Shown: positions 35,201 to 48,500 of the stretch, one piece after another
Position numbering within the stretch: position 1 is the stretch's first letter
Layout: every line of letters begins with the position of its first letter
NCBI GenBank assembly: GCA_018894105.1
Contig: CM032117.1
Span: forward strand, 46,038,503-46,102,502
Length of the DNA: 64,000 nt
Direction: 5' to 3'
Source of the DNA: Jacaranda mimosifolia
Taxonomy: Eukaryota > Streptophyta > Magnoliopsida > Lamiales > Bignoniaceae
Made by a program: the position numbers and the translations under genes
Notes under the pieces: generated by a model
What the model was told of the DNA's origin: nothing
Database searches by the model: none
Seen by the model: the letters and a program-made list of their open reading frames with translations, nothing else

Positions 35201-35894
35201 GCTACTATAAGATGTTCTCGTTTTATCTTTTTTTGCAGTATAGTGACGTTGTGCTTGCTCTTAAAAGAGGTGATCTTCGACTACTAAGATATGCCCTTCA
35301 GAAACATGAAGACAGGTATCAGTGCTTTTCTCTGGTATATAGTTTAATAACATACTCAGTTTTTCTCTAAAACTTGAGCTCTCACATCCTTCTCAGGTTC
35401 TTGAGGTCTGGAGTATACCTTGTCCTGGAGAAGTTAGAACTCCAAGTTTACCAACGACTAGTTAAGAAAATGTAAGTGCTGAGGTGAAAGTGGCCTCTCT
35501 TTATGTTAGCCGAGACGAGTCTAGATTAATTGTGTAATTTGTACCTATCGCAGCTATATCATGCAAAAGCAGAAGGATCCAAATAAAGCCCACCAGATAA
35601 AATTAGATGTTGTTGTTAAAGCACTGAAATGGCTTGAGATGGACATGGATGTTGATGAGGTATTTTTCCTCATACTTCTTACTCGCTGGGATATTCACTA
35701 ACCATCTCTACTTCCATCACTTATATTTGTTATTAGCTCCTCTGATGTGGTGCTTTGTGCAGGTGGAGTGCATAATGTCCATTCTAATTTACAAGAATCT
35801 TGTGAAAGGGTATTTTGCTCACAAGAGTAAAGTGGTGGTTTTGAGCAAACAAGACCCGTTCCCTAAATTAAATGGCAACCCTGTCCACTCATAG
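29283..35894 (+). CDS. THP1/EER5: PCI-domain protein THP1/EER5 of the TREX-2 complex (nine exons)
   Basis: Exons: 29283-29453, 30466-30602, 30683-30776, 30883-31247, 31677-31764, 35239-35315, 35397-35471, 35554-35659, 35763-35894. All introns are GT-AG and phases agree, giving 1245 bases and 414 residues, about the length of Arabidopsis EER5. It begins MAAYVSMGEAHRRITEYLTR, has AFIQEFRNWESAWALEALYV at the exon 2-3 join, and ends PFPKLNGNPVHS. Exons 4-9 (about residues 135-414) form the helical repeat and C-terminal PCI domain, with the winged-helix part near VECIMSILIYKNLVKGYFAH. Plant THP1/EER5 is a subunit of TREX-2, which couples transcription to mRNA export at nuclear pores; in Arabidopsis it was also linked to ethylene response. 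The start is the first ATG in context and matches the conserved N-terminus. Intron 5 is 3474 bp because of nested transposons. No lesion seen. Confidence 0.95.
32204..33562. mobile_element. Non-autonomous hAT element nested in the Copia relic
   Basis: Perfect 8-bp target duplications TTCACAGC flank it at 32196-32203 and 33563-33570, the size made by hAT transposases. Ends are TAGGGCTGTAAA and TTTACATCCCTA, an inverted pair with one mismatch. The subterminal 250 bp on each side are packed with CGGATAT / ATATCCG motifs in both orientations, as expected of transposase-binding repeats. The 0.9-kb centre is very AT-rich and has no coding; part of it (about 32935-33080) resembles the MITE at 4255-6396. 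Confidence 0.9.
33571..34298 (-). pseudogene. Copia gag fragment (UBN2-type) in THP1 intron 5
   Basis: From the ATG at 34296-34298 the minus strand reads MEALRSFASAASNGHFTHSC, then QPLTGENYTTRSRAIRLALP and KNKVGLIDGSIPKP, the typical N-terminus of plant Copia gag. After a frameshift come VILWLLNSVWEEILASVIYS and DAAAEIWK, and in about 33600-33780 YVMAFLMGFRDSFS, a stop, and SLVSQEKRQ. It ends at the hAT target duplication. No protease, integrase or reverse transcriptase remains. Confidence 0.82.
34422..34640 (-). repeat. Intact 5' LTR (219 bp) of the Copia relic
   Basis: TGTTAGGG at its start (plus-strand CCCTAACA ending at 34640) and ...TTGTCAACA at its end (plus strand from 34422). It contains TATAAATG on the element's strand near 34483. 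The primer-binding site adjoins at 34421 and below. Confidence 0.75.
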
Positions 35895-38069
35895 AGATTG
35901 TACTCTCATATTTCACGAATCGGTTATACTAATGTCTTATTATTGTATTTATATTAATGTAGCAACCTTGCCTGAGCTACCCTGGTTTCTTACATGAATG
36001 AATGTAAATCATAATATAACAAATAACAATATATAGAAGGGTCAATTTTGGTTTATTGCATTACAGCGGCCCCTATCTACCACGTCAAAATTGAACATTT
36101 CATCTGCTTTTCTTATAGGATGAAAAATATGGGGAATAAATAGCAGTCATACCGGTGAAAGAAATCTGTCTTTGGTTGGTTTCTACCTAACACAAAGTTG
36201 AACTTTGCTTGGTACCTGTCCAGTTATAGGGGCTGAGGTATTTCGAGTTTCCCAAAAGAACCAATAAAAAATTTACAGAGATGTGATGCATTTAAAGTCG
36301 TGTGCATAATTTGAGGCAATCTTGAAGGGGGTTCAGTTTTGAAATGATTGTTGAACACGCGTTTGCATTTGACCGAAGAGCGGATGCTGGCCATTGGATT
36401 TTAAAGGTTGCTTTTTCTGTCATCCACCCCACAGCCCCCCACCAGTTCGCCACTCCCTCAGAATGAGTGAACGTGGAATATTCTGTTGGATCCATAAAAG
36501 AATTTGATGTTCTTATAGCAACTATTGTTTTAGGGTTTTGGATTTATTTTTTGGAGGTATTTTTATTTTTTGGTGAAAAAGAATAGTGAAAAGTTAATCA
36601 TAAATATATTTTTGAAAATAAAATGTTGTTTGAATGTTTTGTTTAAAATATAATGATTATGTATGGTTAAAAATGAGTTATATTTGAAAAATACAGTGTT
36701 TTGTATTAAAAATTGTGCAAATGTGAGTAAGAGAAAATAAAAAGTAAAATTGGAGATACAGTGTAGTTTGTTTGGAAGAATATTTTGAGAATGAAAATAT
36801 TTATGAAAATAGAGAATAAGTTGATGGCTTTTTATTTTCATTTTCAGTAGAAAAAAAAAAAAAAAAAGCCCAAAAAATAAAAACAAACGGGCTTGTTAGG
36901 ATTTTAGCAACTATTCTGCAAATTTGCTTTTTGACTTGGATGCACGATTGACAAAACCTGACCTGCTGTATTAGGGGTATATTCCTCAGGAGCAGTGATT
37001 GAAATGTATGCATGTATATTGGTCATCCACGTGAACCCCAACGTCAATGAATAGCAGCACCTATTCCAGTTCCGCCACAATTTGGACTTCCATCGAGACA
37101 CGTCAAATTTCTCTTTCGTTTCTTTCTATTTTCTTAATGAATAAAAGTAGCGGGACGAAAATGACAGCAGCTTTAATTTTTGGATAATGTGATAGCTATG
37201 GCTATGTTTGGATTCATTTTAGGAAGTTTAAAATGTGGATGCAATATCATGTTGGTTTTTGTGTGAAAACAATATGTCTGATCATTAATTGCAAAAATTT
37301 GACTTATTGAGTTGAAAGTAGGCACATAATACTTTGTGTTATTTCTATTTCTTTTTTCTTATTATTATTTTTTTTAAATATGAACTAGACTTTTGAAAAT
37401 AGGGTGAAAAATGAATTGTATTTTCAGAAACAGATCCGAAAAGAAAAAAAAAAAAAGAGAGAGAGAGAGAAAACAAACACATTTTGATATATGTATTGGC
37501 TGAAAAAAGAAAAAATATTTCTTAAAACATAGACTAAACAAAGCCATTTATGTCTGATATAAATAAATTCTAGCTGGACTTTTCATATTATTATCATAAT
37601 TGGCTAAAGGGAAATGAATATATATGGATAATTGGATGCTAAAACCAGTAAAGGTGGGATTTTTATCGGTGTGTGATAGCATTTTTCTTCAAATCGATAG
37701 ATTTTCTTTCTTTATTCTCGCGTCTCATAACTCTTTCCCAGCGGCCCTTCTTTTCTTTAAATGGAGGGAACAAAAATAAAGCGAGATGAATGCGCGAAAT
37801 GTTCGTTCTAGAGATGTATTACAATGTTCCAGTTATCCACAGAATATGAAAAGAATGGGTATTGTTATTTGCACTTTAAAACTTGTTATTCGCACTTTAT
37901 TCTAAATTTTTGTGTTAAGTTATTGACCAAAATATCCATTTACTTTTTAAATCAATTTATATTAATTTACAAGACAAATATACCATTTAATATAATAATT
38001 ATCATTTTTAACTTTGTTACTCATAAAAACATTCCATCTTAACTTGTCTAACTTAATATGAAATAGCAT
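35895..38069. other. Downstream of THP1: 3' UTR and intergenic, no gene recognised
   Basis: The first 100-250 bases should hold the 3' UTR and polyadenylation site of THP1 (AATGAATGTAAAT near 35995). Beyond it, minus-strand frames at 36292-36495 and 36801-37101 show no family motif. (GA)n at about 37456-37470 and a poly(A)/poly(T)-rich stretch near 36850. Confidence 0.45.
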
Positions 38070-38775
38070 TAGACCTAGCAATTGAGTATCCATGATAGCC
38101 CAAGAATGGATAGTGACAAGTTGAGTAAACTTACCCACAGGTAAAAATATCTGTTTTTATTTTTATTTTTTATTGAATACGAGATAGTTGATCAATTACC
38201 TACGACTATGGGTAATGGGTAACCCAGAGGTACCAATATTTTTATTTTTTTATTTTTATTACTTGGTGGTAAATTAACATGTGTTTTGTAATTTACATAA
38301 TATTATTCAAATATTATCTAAATAAAACTAATAAAAAAGGCTACAAGTTTTAAATATTACATTGAGCAAGTACTTAAAGTATGTCAAGTATTCTAGTTTG
38401 AAAAGTACAACTTAAGTGTTTAAACATCCATTGATTTTAAGTTATACTACATTTCGAAATTCAAATTTAAATCTCATTATATGTTAAAAAAATTTTGAAC
38501 TAAAAATTTAAATACGACTTAAACATTGTTGTTATCATAGAAAAATGTGTTATGCATCCAAATTATTTGTGAGAAGTAGAGAAATTTTTAATATATACAC
38601 ACACACACACAAACACACATATGGTTACTCATGGATTACCTATGGATTGGGTAAAAAAGTGGCAAATAATTAGGCAGTGGGTAAAATTATTCGCATTTTA
38701 TTGGGTGAAAAAAATGAGGCCTATTATCCGCATTTTTTGGATACCCGAGGTATGGGTGATTTTTTGCTAGATCTA
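38070..38775. mobile_element. Small non-autonomous hAT-like element
   Basis: Ends TAGACCTAGCAA and TTGCTAGATCTA form an inverted pair with one mismatch. The flanking octamers AATAGCAT (38062-38069) and AATAACAA (38776-38783) match at six of eight. Subterminal GGGTA / TACCC and GGATTACC motifs occur in both orientations. The 706-bp interior is AT-rich with an (AC)n run near 38596-38612 and no coding. Confidence 0.6.
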
Positions 38776-39349
38776 AATAACAAGCTGCAGTGCTCTTTTA
38801 ATTAGTCCTTTATTCATTTATTTCACTTTGTTGATAAGTAAAATAAGACCCACACTTGGGGTGTGAAAATATACTATTTTGTGGTGATGCTATCATTTTT
38901 CTATTGAAGTTGATAGCCATATCTTCAATGAGATGATTGAATTTAGAAATAAGATAATTTATTCATTTTTATGTGTTCTCTCAAGTTTGACAGGGAATGG
39001 ATTAAGGCTAGGAATAAATCAAAATTATACTTAAGAAGAAAATGAATAATACAGTGCAAATAATAAATTTTGAAGTGTAAATAACAATACCCCAAAAGAA
39101 TACAATATTATCTTAAGGTATATCAACAAAATTAGGGCCTTCGTAGAATGCGGATGAAAATGGCCAGAGAATCGACAACCGCCCTTTCTAAATCTTAGGC
39201 TAAAAGGGCGTTGCATAATATTTCTCTGAAAAAACAGCAGGTATGACGCGTGGATGAGCAAAATATGACATGACTGGTCTCAAGGCCATCGGTGTAAGTG
39301 CTGGTCAATTATATTAGTTTTTGACTTTTTGCTATTAGTATTGATATGA

Positions 39350-39530
39350 CTATTTATGTTCGGATTTGACATGATTATTTGATAAATAAATTTAATTTAA
39401 ATTCTTACTTTTTAAAGAATTTGATTTTTTTTACTTTTGTATTGAAAAATTAGGATTTTACATAAGATTCTAATTTTAAATGGAGTAATCAAGTAATTTA
39501 TTCTTATAAGCGACTTTTACACACTCTATT
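39350..39530 (+). repeat. Fragment of a Copia LTR related to 50960-51445
   Basis: GGATTTGACATGATTATTTG, then the AATTCTTA(C/A)T...AAAGAATTTGAT block, aligns with 50993-51060, and similarity continues weakly to TTATTCTTATAA. It lacks the downstream LTR part. Confidence 0.5.
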
Positions 39531-42500
39531 CGTATGTTAAAATTTTTATAGTATAAATATTTTTTATTTTAATATACAATATTATATTCTTAATAATTTC
39601 AATATATTATTTGAATTTAACAATAAACTAAAAGTAAAACGTTATGATATAGGTGGTAGTAGTGGGGCTATCGAGTGATAGTAGTGAGTTTTAAATGACA
39701 TTTACAAACTATATGTGTGGTGTAACTTTTATAGTATAATAAACTAAAATGTGTGCTTATTTTTCTATATAACATTATATTTTTTAATTATTTTAATAAT
39801 TAGATAAATAAAAGAAAAAATATGATATAAATGGCAGTGTTGGGGTTTTAGCGTAGCAATAGTAAGTTGTAATTGGTAATTACTTTATACGTAGCTTGTG
39901 GTTATGAGAATTAGAAGATAATAATGACAGCATTTTCAAAAGATCACTACTCCAGTATACATCAAAAGAGGACTATTGCTTTATTCAAGAAATAACACGA
40001 CATTCGAATCAAAGAATTAATCAAGTGTTGAAATCTTCTACAACCCCTTGAGCCACAAAGAGGATAATCTCATACAAAATTAACTGCAAATCAAGGGTAG
40101 AGGATCATACCTTGATGAATCACAATAATAATCTAAGATCCGGTAGATCCTTCAACTTTCAAACTATCAAAAGCTTCCTCCCAAGACAGGATTGAGCCTA
40201 CATCTTTCTAATCTCAAAACCCTTTCAAGTAATCCAGGAAGCAGTCCTCTCTTTCGGTAGATTTACAATTCTCAAATCATTGTTCAACTTACAAATCAAC
40301 CTTGTGTAAAATCTGTCTTGTACGAGTTGTCTACTATAAAATAGTGATAACTTACTCAATAAAAATCCAAATAAGGTGAAACAAAAGCTTAAAATGAAGT
40401 TCAATGAGTTGTGAATTTATAGGTAACATTTCGATTAAATCCGACCTATAGTAAAAGTACAATTGATTTTCCAAGAACATTGCAGAGGCAAATCCGAAAA
40501 TTGTCTGCTATATTTTTACCTTCTAGAAAATTTGAATTGAATTCTTCAATTTATGGACATCAAGCCTTGTGATCCTCTCTTTGGATTCTTTATTCTATTT
40601 TTATTCTAACTTATTGTATTTATACCAAGTGTATTTAATTTTCAATCAATTATTTTTATTAAAAAATATTTAATATATGTATCATATATTTATAAAATAA
40701 AATAAAAAATAAAATAGAAAATGGAGTAAAGAATTTAAACTGCGAGATTCTCACATCATCGTTGTGAAATAATAAAAATTGGACAGGCGAGAAGATTCAC
40801 TAGGTACAGAAGTAGTAGATGCTACCCCTAAGAATGCAGACACGCCAAACAATACTCTCTTATTCTCAACTCTTAATCAACCCTCTATAGCCTCTACCAC
40901 CCTCTATTTATAGACAATGGACATCATTTCATGATCTCCCATATGAAGGTCTCCTGAGAGTTTCAAGTCTTGATTAATCGATTTAATTGGATTCTCTATT
41001 TAAATCAATTAAACTTGATTTTCTAGTCTTGACCTTCACATCTTATCTGTCCAATTAAATACTAAATTATTCACACTCATAAATCAAATACTACAATTAT
41101 TTAAATAAGTCAACTAATTAAATTAAGCACGTTAACTAGTTAGTCATATTAACTAATTAAGTGACTGGACACACCTGATGTGTTCAATTGAAAAAAACTC
41201 CTTTATTTAATTGAATTAATTTAGTTTAATTAAATTCTTCAATTGACTAAGAGCATTGCACGCCCAATTAAATAAACTATTTTTCTCAATTGAATTAATT
41301 CAACTATTTAATTAATTTAGTCCAATAAATTTCTGCAACACTTGAATTAATTTAACTATTAAATTAATCAAGTAAAATAATTAGTCTTATAATTAATTGA
41401 GCTCCTTCAAATTTAGTTAGAAATTAACATCAAGTATGCCCAATTAAATAATTCTTAATTCAATTAAATTAATTCAACACTTGAATTAATTTAGTCATTC
41501 AAAATAATTGATCATATCAATTAAATTTCTTTATCTAAAAATTAAAAAAAAGCTTCGTCAAATTGGAAAACTCTATATATTGATTAATCTGTGTGACCCT
41601 TTAACTTTTCCAATCAGCTAGTCGGAGGCCCACAATGCTTTATCTTATAATTATTCTGATGAACTAATACCTCTATTAACTACTCAAGAATTAACCCCCA
41701 TTAATTCAAGAGTACCATGCCTCATGATCCATATGTAGCAATAAACTCATGAGAAGTAACATGATTAACTTTTAACTTCGTGATTTCCATACAAATATGA
41801 TCCTCCTATCGACTAATCTCTCAAATGAGACAAGGATGTGGAGATATAATGCTCTATAGGCCTTATTAGCTATGCACTCAATCTTGATAAATTGATTATC
41901 TTGTAACCTCTCTTTTGGAACATCTTCCTAAATTATAGTTTGCCTTGACAATGGTTTCTTGGAATCAGTTATGATAAAACGCAGAGGAGAGTCCAATACC
42001 ATTGATGTCCAATAGTTAGATAGTAATGGTTGGATCTACTACTACCTCATCCATTGAATATAAGAAATGATGGTATAGCAATGAACATCAAGATGATACT
42101 AGGAAATATGGTCTATAAAATCTTGATACTAGTTCTACAAGAATCTTTGCAGGATTGGATTTTTGCTAAGTGGAGTACCTTAAAGTACAACCAAAATCCA
42201 TGATAAGAAAATGAAAACTTGGATAAAAAAGAAAAAGATATCATGATGTAAGTGTATAATTCCTTGCATCATAGGTGTTGTTTTTTGTTCTTTTTTCCTT
42301 GGCCTAAGAGATTCAGACTCTCATCATCATAGGTTTTGTTGCGTCTTGCGATCTTAATTGCCAAGGTTTTGCTGCATCTTCACCCAATCTACAAGATGGG
42401 TCGACAGATCCCATATTAATGATCCATACAAGTCTTTAGCCACACCCAATAAAAATCAAGTGGTCTTCTATAGCAGCTTAGAGTCTAAGAGATGCATCAA

Positions 42501-42660
42501 AAAAATAAGGACTTATGTATAAGAGATCCTGTTGGACCTCAAGTCAAAGGACCAATTATGCACTATCATAAGCATGAAAACTCCAATGCTGATTTGAACC
42601 TAATTGGAACCCTGAGGGGATCGTTCAGTGAATTTATTCTCTAACAAGCACCATGAGTGT
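39531..42660. other. AT-rich, LTR-like non-coding region
   Basis: From about 40780 to 42000 the sequence is dominated by degenerate AATTAATTTA / TCAATTAAAT motifs and holds no open frame of note. The style is that of LTRs or leader of plant retrotransposons in reverse orientation, but I could not find paired LTR ends. Confidence 0.35.
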
Positions 42661-43149
42661 ACACTACTGTCATGATGATGCCTGTGAAATGAGACATCCT
42701 TCAACCATTGGAGCGTGCACCAAACATGCAAACCTTGACAAATCTATTGCTGTACTATTGCAAAAGATTCTATGACTTGGAACATTTTAAAAATTACAAC
42801 GATAGAGATATATTTTTTTATTGTCATCCTAATATGGGACTTTATCCATTAGTCATATATGATCTTGAGGGACTTAATCAAATGCATAACATGTTTAAAG
42901 ATGAAGGTAGCCAAATATATGTGTATATTAATCTGAATAAGAAGGTCTATCTAAGAGTAGTTTTCTCGTCAATGGCATTATCTTGCTGAGTACTATTTTA
43001 ACAATTATTTTTGTCATGATAGTTGGCATAATTTGTGGATTCTAAATAATAAAATATTGAACCTAAATTGCTTCCATTATATGCTCAAGAAGCGGTATCA
43101 AAAGCTTGGTTTGGTTTGCAAATTAAAAATTCACTTTTTAGGATGATAA

Positions 43150-44165
43150 ATATGTTATTCGCGATCACTTCATAGTTGAACAATTTGACAACAAAGGCAA
43201 CTTCACTATTCGGCAAAGAATGTTGAAGGATCTTCTAATTTAACAAGGTTTAATAGTAGCATCGGAGGGGAAAGAGGCCAAGCCGATTGAAGTGAATGGT
43301 TCACAATAGAAACATTTTGAATCTCATTATCTTAGCAATATTCGACCTTTTATTATGGACAATTATCAATAATATTTTGAATGATGATTCAAAAGATTCA
43401 ACACTAAGATTAAGGGTAAAGTCGAAGAAGTTATATATCGCTAAAGCAACAATTATATAGGCTGAAGATACATAAGGTGACAATCTTATAGATTACAAGA
43501 ACTAGTTTAATGGATTGAGGGATCAACTGCAAAAAGTTGATGTAAAGATCAAGATAAAACCTTTTTATTTCCTGCCTTAATCTTGAATTCATATGACAGT
43601 TTGGTGATGACATTATTATATGGGAAAGATAAATTGGACTTGAAGCATGTAAAAAATTCACTTTTGTCCCATGAAAACCAAAAAATGCAAACTAGGACTC
43701 ATTGCTCGAGGAATGAATTGCTACAAAAGGATATCTAGTGGTTGATTTAGGGATAGTAGGGTTGATTTAAAGGCCAACTAAAAGGAAATGTGTGCTAAAA
43801 GTATCACAAAAAAGGTCGCATGAGAAGATATTATCCTTTTAGGATTAGGGTTTGATGGAGATGGTAGTGGCGACGAATTGGTTGTGGCATATGATAGAGA
43901 TATTATTACAGTTTCTACTCATATGGACATTTATTTTCAAGATGATTAGATTTTAGGTTATGAAAAAGCAATGTATGTTTCTCCATAAAGGTTTATTTTG
44001 ATTCACTTTGATTGAAGAAGACATATGTCTAAAAGATACAAAAGAATCTAATTTCATTGAGTTAATTTGATTAAGAGGGTTCTGAATTTTCAATTAAAAG
44101 TAAAGTTTTGAAAGTCACATATGATGGAATTATCTTTATAAAAAGAGAGACTTATGATAATTTAT
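43150..44165 (+). pseudogene. Copia gag (UBN2) relic
   Basis: Plus-strand pieces with stops and shifts: about 43165-43240 EQFDNKGNFTIRQRMLKDLL (gag N-terminus), about 43330-43370 HYLSNIRPFIMDN, about 43560-43690 with ALILNSYDSLVMTLLYGKD, KLDLKHVKNSLLSHE and NQKMQTR, and about 44120-44165 TYDGIIFIKRETYDNLYSLV, resembling the sequence before the GAG-pre-integrase domain. This is the usual gag of the Copia group with the LLYGKD motif. It lacks integrase and reverse transcriptase and is dead. Distinct from the minus-strand Copia relic at 8644-10870. Confidence 0.75.
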
Positions 44166-45380
44166 ACAGTTTGGTAACCTCAAGGGATGATTGGAAATGG
44201 AGTGTGCCAAAGTGCTTCCAGGCTACGGATAGGTGTGAGAGAAATCCTAGAGGGTAAGAGAATAGATCTAGGTCTACCATTTATGCAGCCAACTACTATT
44301 GTTGATTAGGTTGCATTAAGTCCTTATTATTATTAATTTCAATTTTATATTTAAAACTTGAGAAATAATTTTTTTTTTGTTTAAAAAATTATAATTCTCT
44401 TGCGAATTGATGAGAATTTGGAATTGCAGGAATATGAGTTGAGAAATTAAAAAAAGGGACAAGTTAGCACAAGTTGGAGGTAATGTTGGCATGGTGAAGC
44501 CTTAATATTTAATTAAGGATGGGAAAAAGAGTCATTTTATTCATTTGAATCCTATTCTAATTAAGAGACTCTATTGATCAGTTAAATAGGCCTTTCAAAT
44601 ACTTGGTTAGCGGTTGGATTTTGATTTTTTGTTTTAGGAGACTAGAAGTGAGAGAATTTTGGGTATGAAGGAGTAAAAAGTGGAGATCTTATTTATCTAA
44701 GGATAAATTTCCTCTTCTCCCTTTGCTTTTCTTTTTAATTCTATTTGATACGATGTTTTGTTTTGTTTATGTTTTGATTGATAATTTAATCATCAACTAA
44801 TTTTTTATTTTATGACTATGATAGATTCTTTCGAATAAATTGATGCATAATTTTCTTTTATGAAATTTGTAAGATTCTAAATTATTTCTTCTATTGTATG
44901 TATCTTTTTTTCTTTCTGTTTGATTGTCTGATCAATAGTCAAGTGCATATTTAAACCCTAGAGGAATCTTGAAAAAGAAATATAAAGATTGATTGACAAT
45001 AGAAGAGCCTAGGATTAATTATTCAAGTAGATGAATTAATTAATTTATGAGTAAGATAGGAATACATACTTGTCCTAGGTAGTTAATTGAATGGTACAAC
45101 CCCATTTATAATTTAGTTAATTTACATAGAAATATAGTGAATTGAATAAATTAGGGGATTGCTTGCAGGTAATTCAAAAGAACTCTGTAATTGCATAAGA
45201 CTCAAGATTAATAACTTCTTATTGATTTCATAGGAAAAAAATCGTATGATCAACTAATTTGATTGATGAATCATAATTCTAAACTTCACATTCTAATAGA
45301 AATTTTTTATCAATATAATTTTTTTATTTTCATTAATTTTAATTTTAATCTAATACAAAAAAATTTTGATTGAAAATTGC
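44166..45380. other. Non-coding stretch, nothing recognised
   Basis: AT-rich region between the gag relic and the LINE. No domain or repeat recognised. Confidence 0.4.
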
Positions 45381-45390
45381 AAGGAGCGGA

Positions 45391-45413
45391 GGGGTTAGGC
45401 AAGACCCCTAACC
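45391..45413 (-). other. Potential stem-loop at the 3' end of the LINE
   Basis: GGTTAGG (45393-45399) and CCTAACC (45407-45413) can pair with a 7-base loop. It lies within about 35 bp of the presumed 3' end. Some LINE reverse transcriptases recognise such a 3' hairpin; a role here is inference. Confidence 0.5.
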
Positions 45414-45557
45414 TGTATATTAATCATGAAAATGCTTTACAACCTTACAAGAAGGTACAATATTCAAAAGACAAAAAAACCTATCCTTGGCTACTTACAA
45501 TTAACAACTTAATCCAATCTAAGCAAGTCATATACAAAACACAAGGAAGACAAAGGT

Positions 45558-48500
45558 TTATCTAACTTTAAAATTTGGATATCCAAGCACCTCCATTTGT
45601 AAAAGACCATGAACCCTTTTAGGGAATTGATGAGGTTCCAACATAGCTCCAACTTCCGAAGAGGTGGCATGTTTAGCTAGGAAATCGGCAACTCCATTCC
45701 CCTCTCTATAAATATGTTGAAAAGAGACATGAAGGTGCTTGGCCAGCATCCTAAATGCTCCAAATAATATGCGCCAAGCTCCAATGATGAGGATTAGGTT
45801 TGGTGATGAGGATCATAGCAACTTCTGCATCCATTTCCACAAGAATATTACTAATCTTCTTTTCAGCACATATTTGAAGGCCTTTAAGAATCGCAAAAAG
45901 CTCAGCAAACACATTAGTCTTGTCAATCAATGGTTCAAAATAAGCCAAAAGAGGCCTAGAGTTACTATCCCGAATAACTCAAGCAGCTCCTGCTTGGCTC
46001 GGATTACCCTTAGCGGCCCCATCCATATTCAGCTTAATGAAACCAGGGAGAGGGGAAACCCAAGTGATCACCTCGGGCAAGGTTTGAATTTCCCTAACAA
46101 AAAAACCCTTATCGTCAGCCGCAATATTCGATTCGCCAGCCCAATACGAAGATGGAATCAAACCAGCCTTATTCGCCATAAAGATGAAGTGATTGATCCT
46201 CCAAGTCGTTCTTTGAGCAGTGACTGAACGCTTTCTATGCTTAACATCATTTCTGGAGCACCAAAGGAACCAACAAATAATAAACGAGATTAAGCAACGA
46301 ATATGATTTCTCGAACCTCCCGGGGTACTATTTTTCCAGGCTTGGAATAAAAGTGAGATATTAAGAGTATTTGAAGTGTAGAAACTGAATCCCTTAGTAA
46401 AGTAACCTCAAACCTCCTTGGCAAAATGGCATGATAAAAATAAGTGTTTTACATCCTCAAAATCGTGACAATGTTAGCACTTAGAAGCTAGCTGAATTCC
46501 TTTTCTTTGCAATCTTTCCTCCGTAGGAATAAGGTCATTCAAAAGTCTCCAAGCAAATAGAGATATTGAAGGGGAAAACATTAAGTTCCAACAAGGAAGA
46601 AACTGAGCTTGTTTGGGTTTATCTTGTCGAAACTACCACCAGGTTGCTTTCGAGCCAAACTAACCATTAGAGGGAAGCCTCCAAAAAGGAATATCACAAG
46701 CATCTCGAAGGATGGGAATACAACAGATGTTATCCACAACCTCTGATGGAAGCACATCCCTCAGTTTGTCTCTATTCCAGGCACCATCAACCCAAAATTC
46801 ACAAACTGGCACACAAGAAACCTGCCGAAGTTAGAGCATGTTGTTAAGGGACTTCTCACTAACCCAAGCACATGCCAAAAGGAAATTTTCCCTTCCCAAG
46901 CACCCAAAAGATATACTTTTCAGCTTCCTCTCTAACGGCACACAACTTCTTCCAAATGTAAGAATTTTGGGGCCACGATTTGATGATCACTAGATGAAAA
47001 TTCCCACAATATTTTTTCTTCAAAGTTTCAGCCCATAAGGAATTTTGATATCAGAATCTCCACCATAATTTGCAAGTGAAAGTGTAGACCATGTCTTTAA
47101 GACTTCTCACGTTGATACCCCCCTCATCCTTTCTCCCAAGATCGCTAATGTATCTTTTTCTGAGTATGAGAAGAACTCCAAAGGTGTCTATTAAACAACC
47201 TCTCCATCTTAGATAACACATTTTTAGGAGGATTTTTCACCTGGAGGATGTATAATTGGTTAGAGAAAATGGTGCTCTTAATCAATGTAAGTTTCCCACC
47301 AATGCAAAACTTTGAGTGCTCCCATCCAAGCAATTTCTTCCTTAGCTTCTGGATCATACATAAGAGAGGTTTGATTGCCTTTGTGTAAGGGGGCTCCAAG
47401 ATAGATGAAGGGGAGGAGTTGCTCTTAATTAAATCCCAAGATGTGAGCAACACAATCCAAAGATCATTGATCACCTTTATACATAAAAAAGAACTCTTAG
47501 CTGGATTAAGAAGCTGGCCAATCCCTTCCTCATACCTAGAAAAAAAATGTTTAAGAATATGAAGATTGTGAGGCTTAGTTTTAGAGAATAACATAACACC
47601 ATCAACATAAGAGAGATGAGATAAATGAATATCTTTTTCAGCAGCAAAATAAAGAGGATGAAGATCGAAAAGCCTATCAAGGCCTCTCGAGAACACCTCG
47701 GCAAAGACAACGAACAATCCAGGAGACAAGGGATCTCCTTGCAGTAAACCCCCACTACATTTGAAAAAGTCCGAGTTGCAGCCATTAAGAAAGACCGAAA
47801 ACTAATAGTTAGAAATGAGATTTTGCACCAAGTATATCCAAGATAAAGGAAAGCCAAACCGTTTGAGAACCATCAAGAGCACCCTCCCAATTCACTTGGT
47901 CATACGCCTTTTGCATATCAATTTTCAAATGATATTCTCTTTTTTCCTACACAGCTCATGGACCATCTCTTGAGCTAGAAGGATGTTATCATAAATAAGC
48001 CTCCCTTGGACAAAGCCGTTTTGGGAAGGAGAGATGATATGAGGGAGAAACTTAGCCAATTGAACACTTAGCAACTTGGAGAGGATCTTGTTGCTAGTAT
48101 TACATAAACTTATCGGCCTGAAATCCTTCCACGAATTGGGAGAGTCAATATTGGGAATAAGATTAATAGTGGTAGTAGAAATACCTCTCGGGATAGAGAA
48201 GCCAGAGAAGAAATCCTCAACTACTTCACAAACATCATATTCAATAATGCCCTAACATACTTGAAAGAATTTAGCATCATAACCATCCGGGCCAACAGTG
48301 ATGTCCGGGTCTTATTCGAAAATAACCCTTAGTCTCATCTCTAGAGGGAGTATGAGTAAGAGTGGTGGTGTCCATGTCCCGAAGAAGATTAAGAATAGTA
48401 TCCAAAAGATCCTCATCTAACTGACCTTCGGATCTCGTGAGCATATTTTCAAAATAGTTAGCAGCTGAAGCTTGAATATCTTCCTATCTAGTAACCTTAG

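Noticed and set aside
36292..37101. Minus-strand gene downstream of THP1
   Set aside because: The frames (67, 70 and 65 codons) read sensibly in parts but show no known motif, no splice continuity and no start context.
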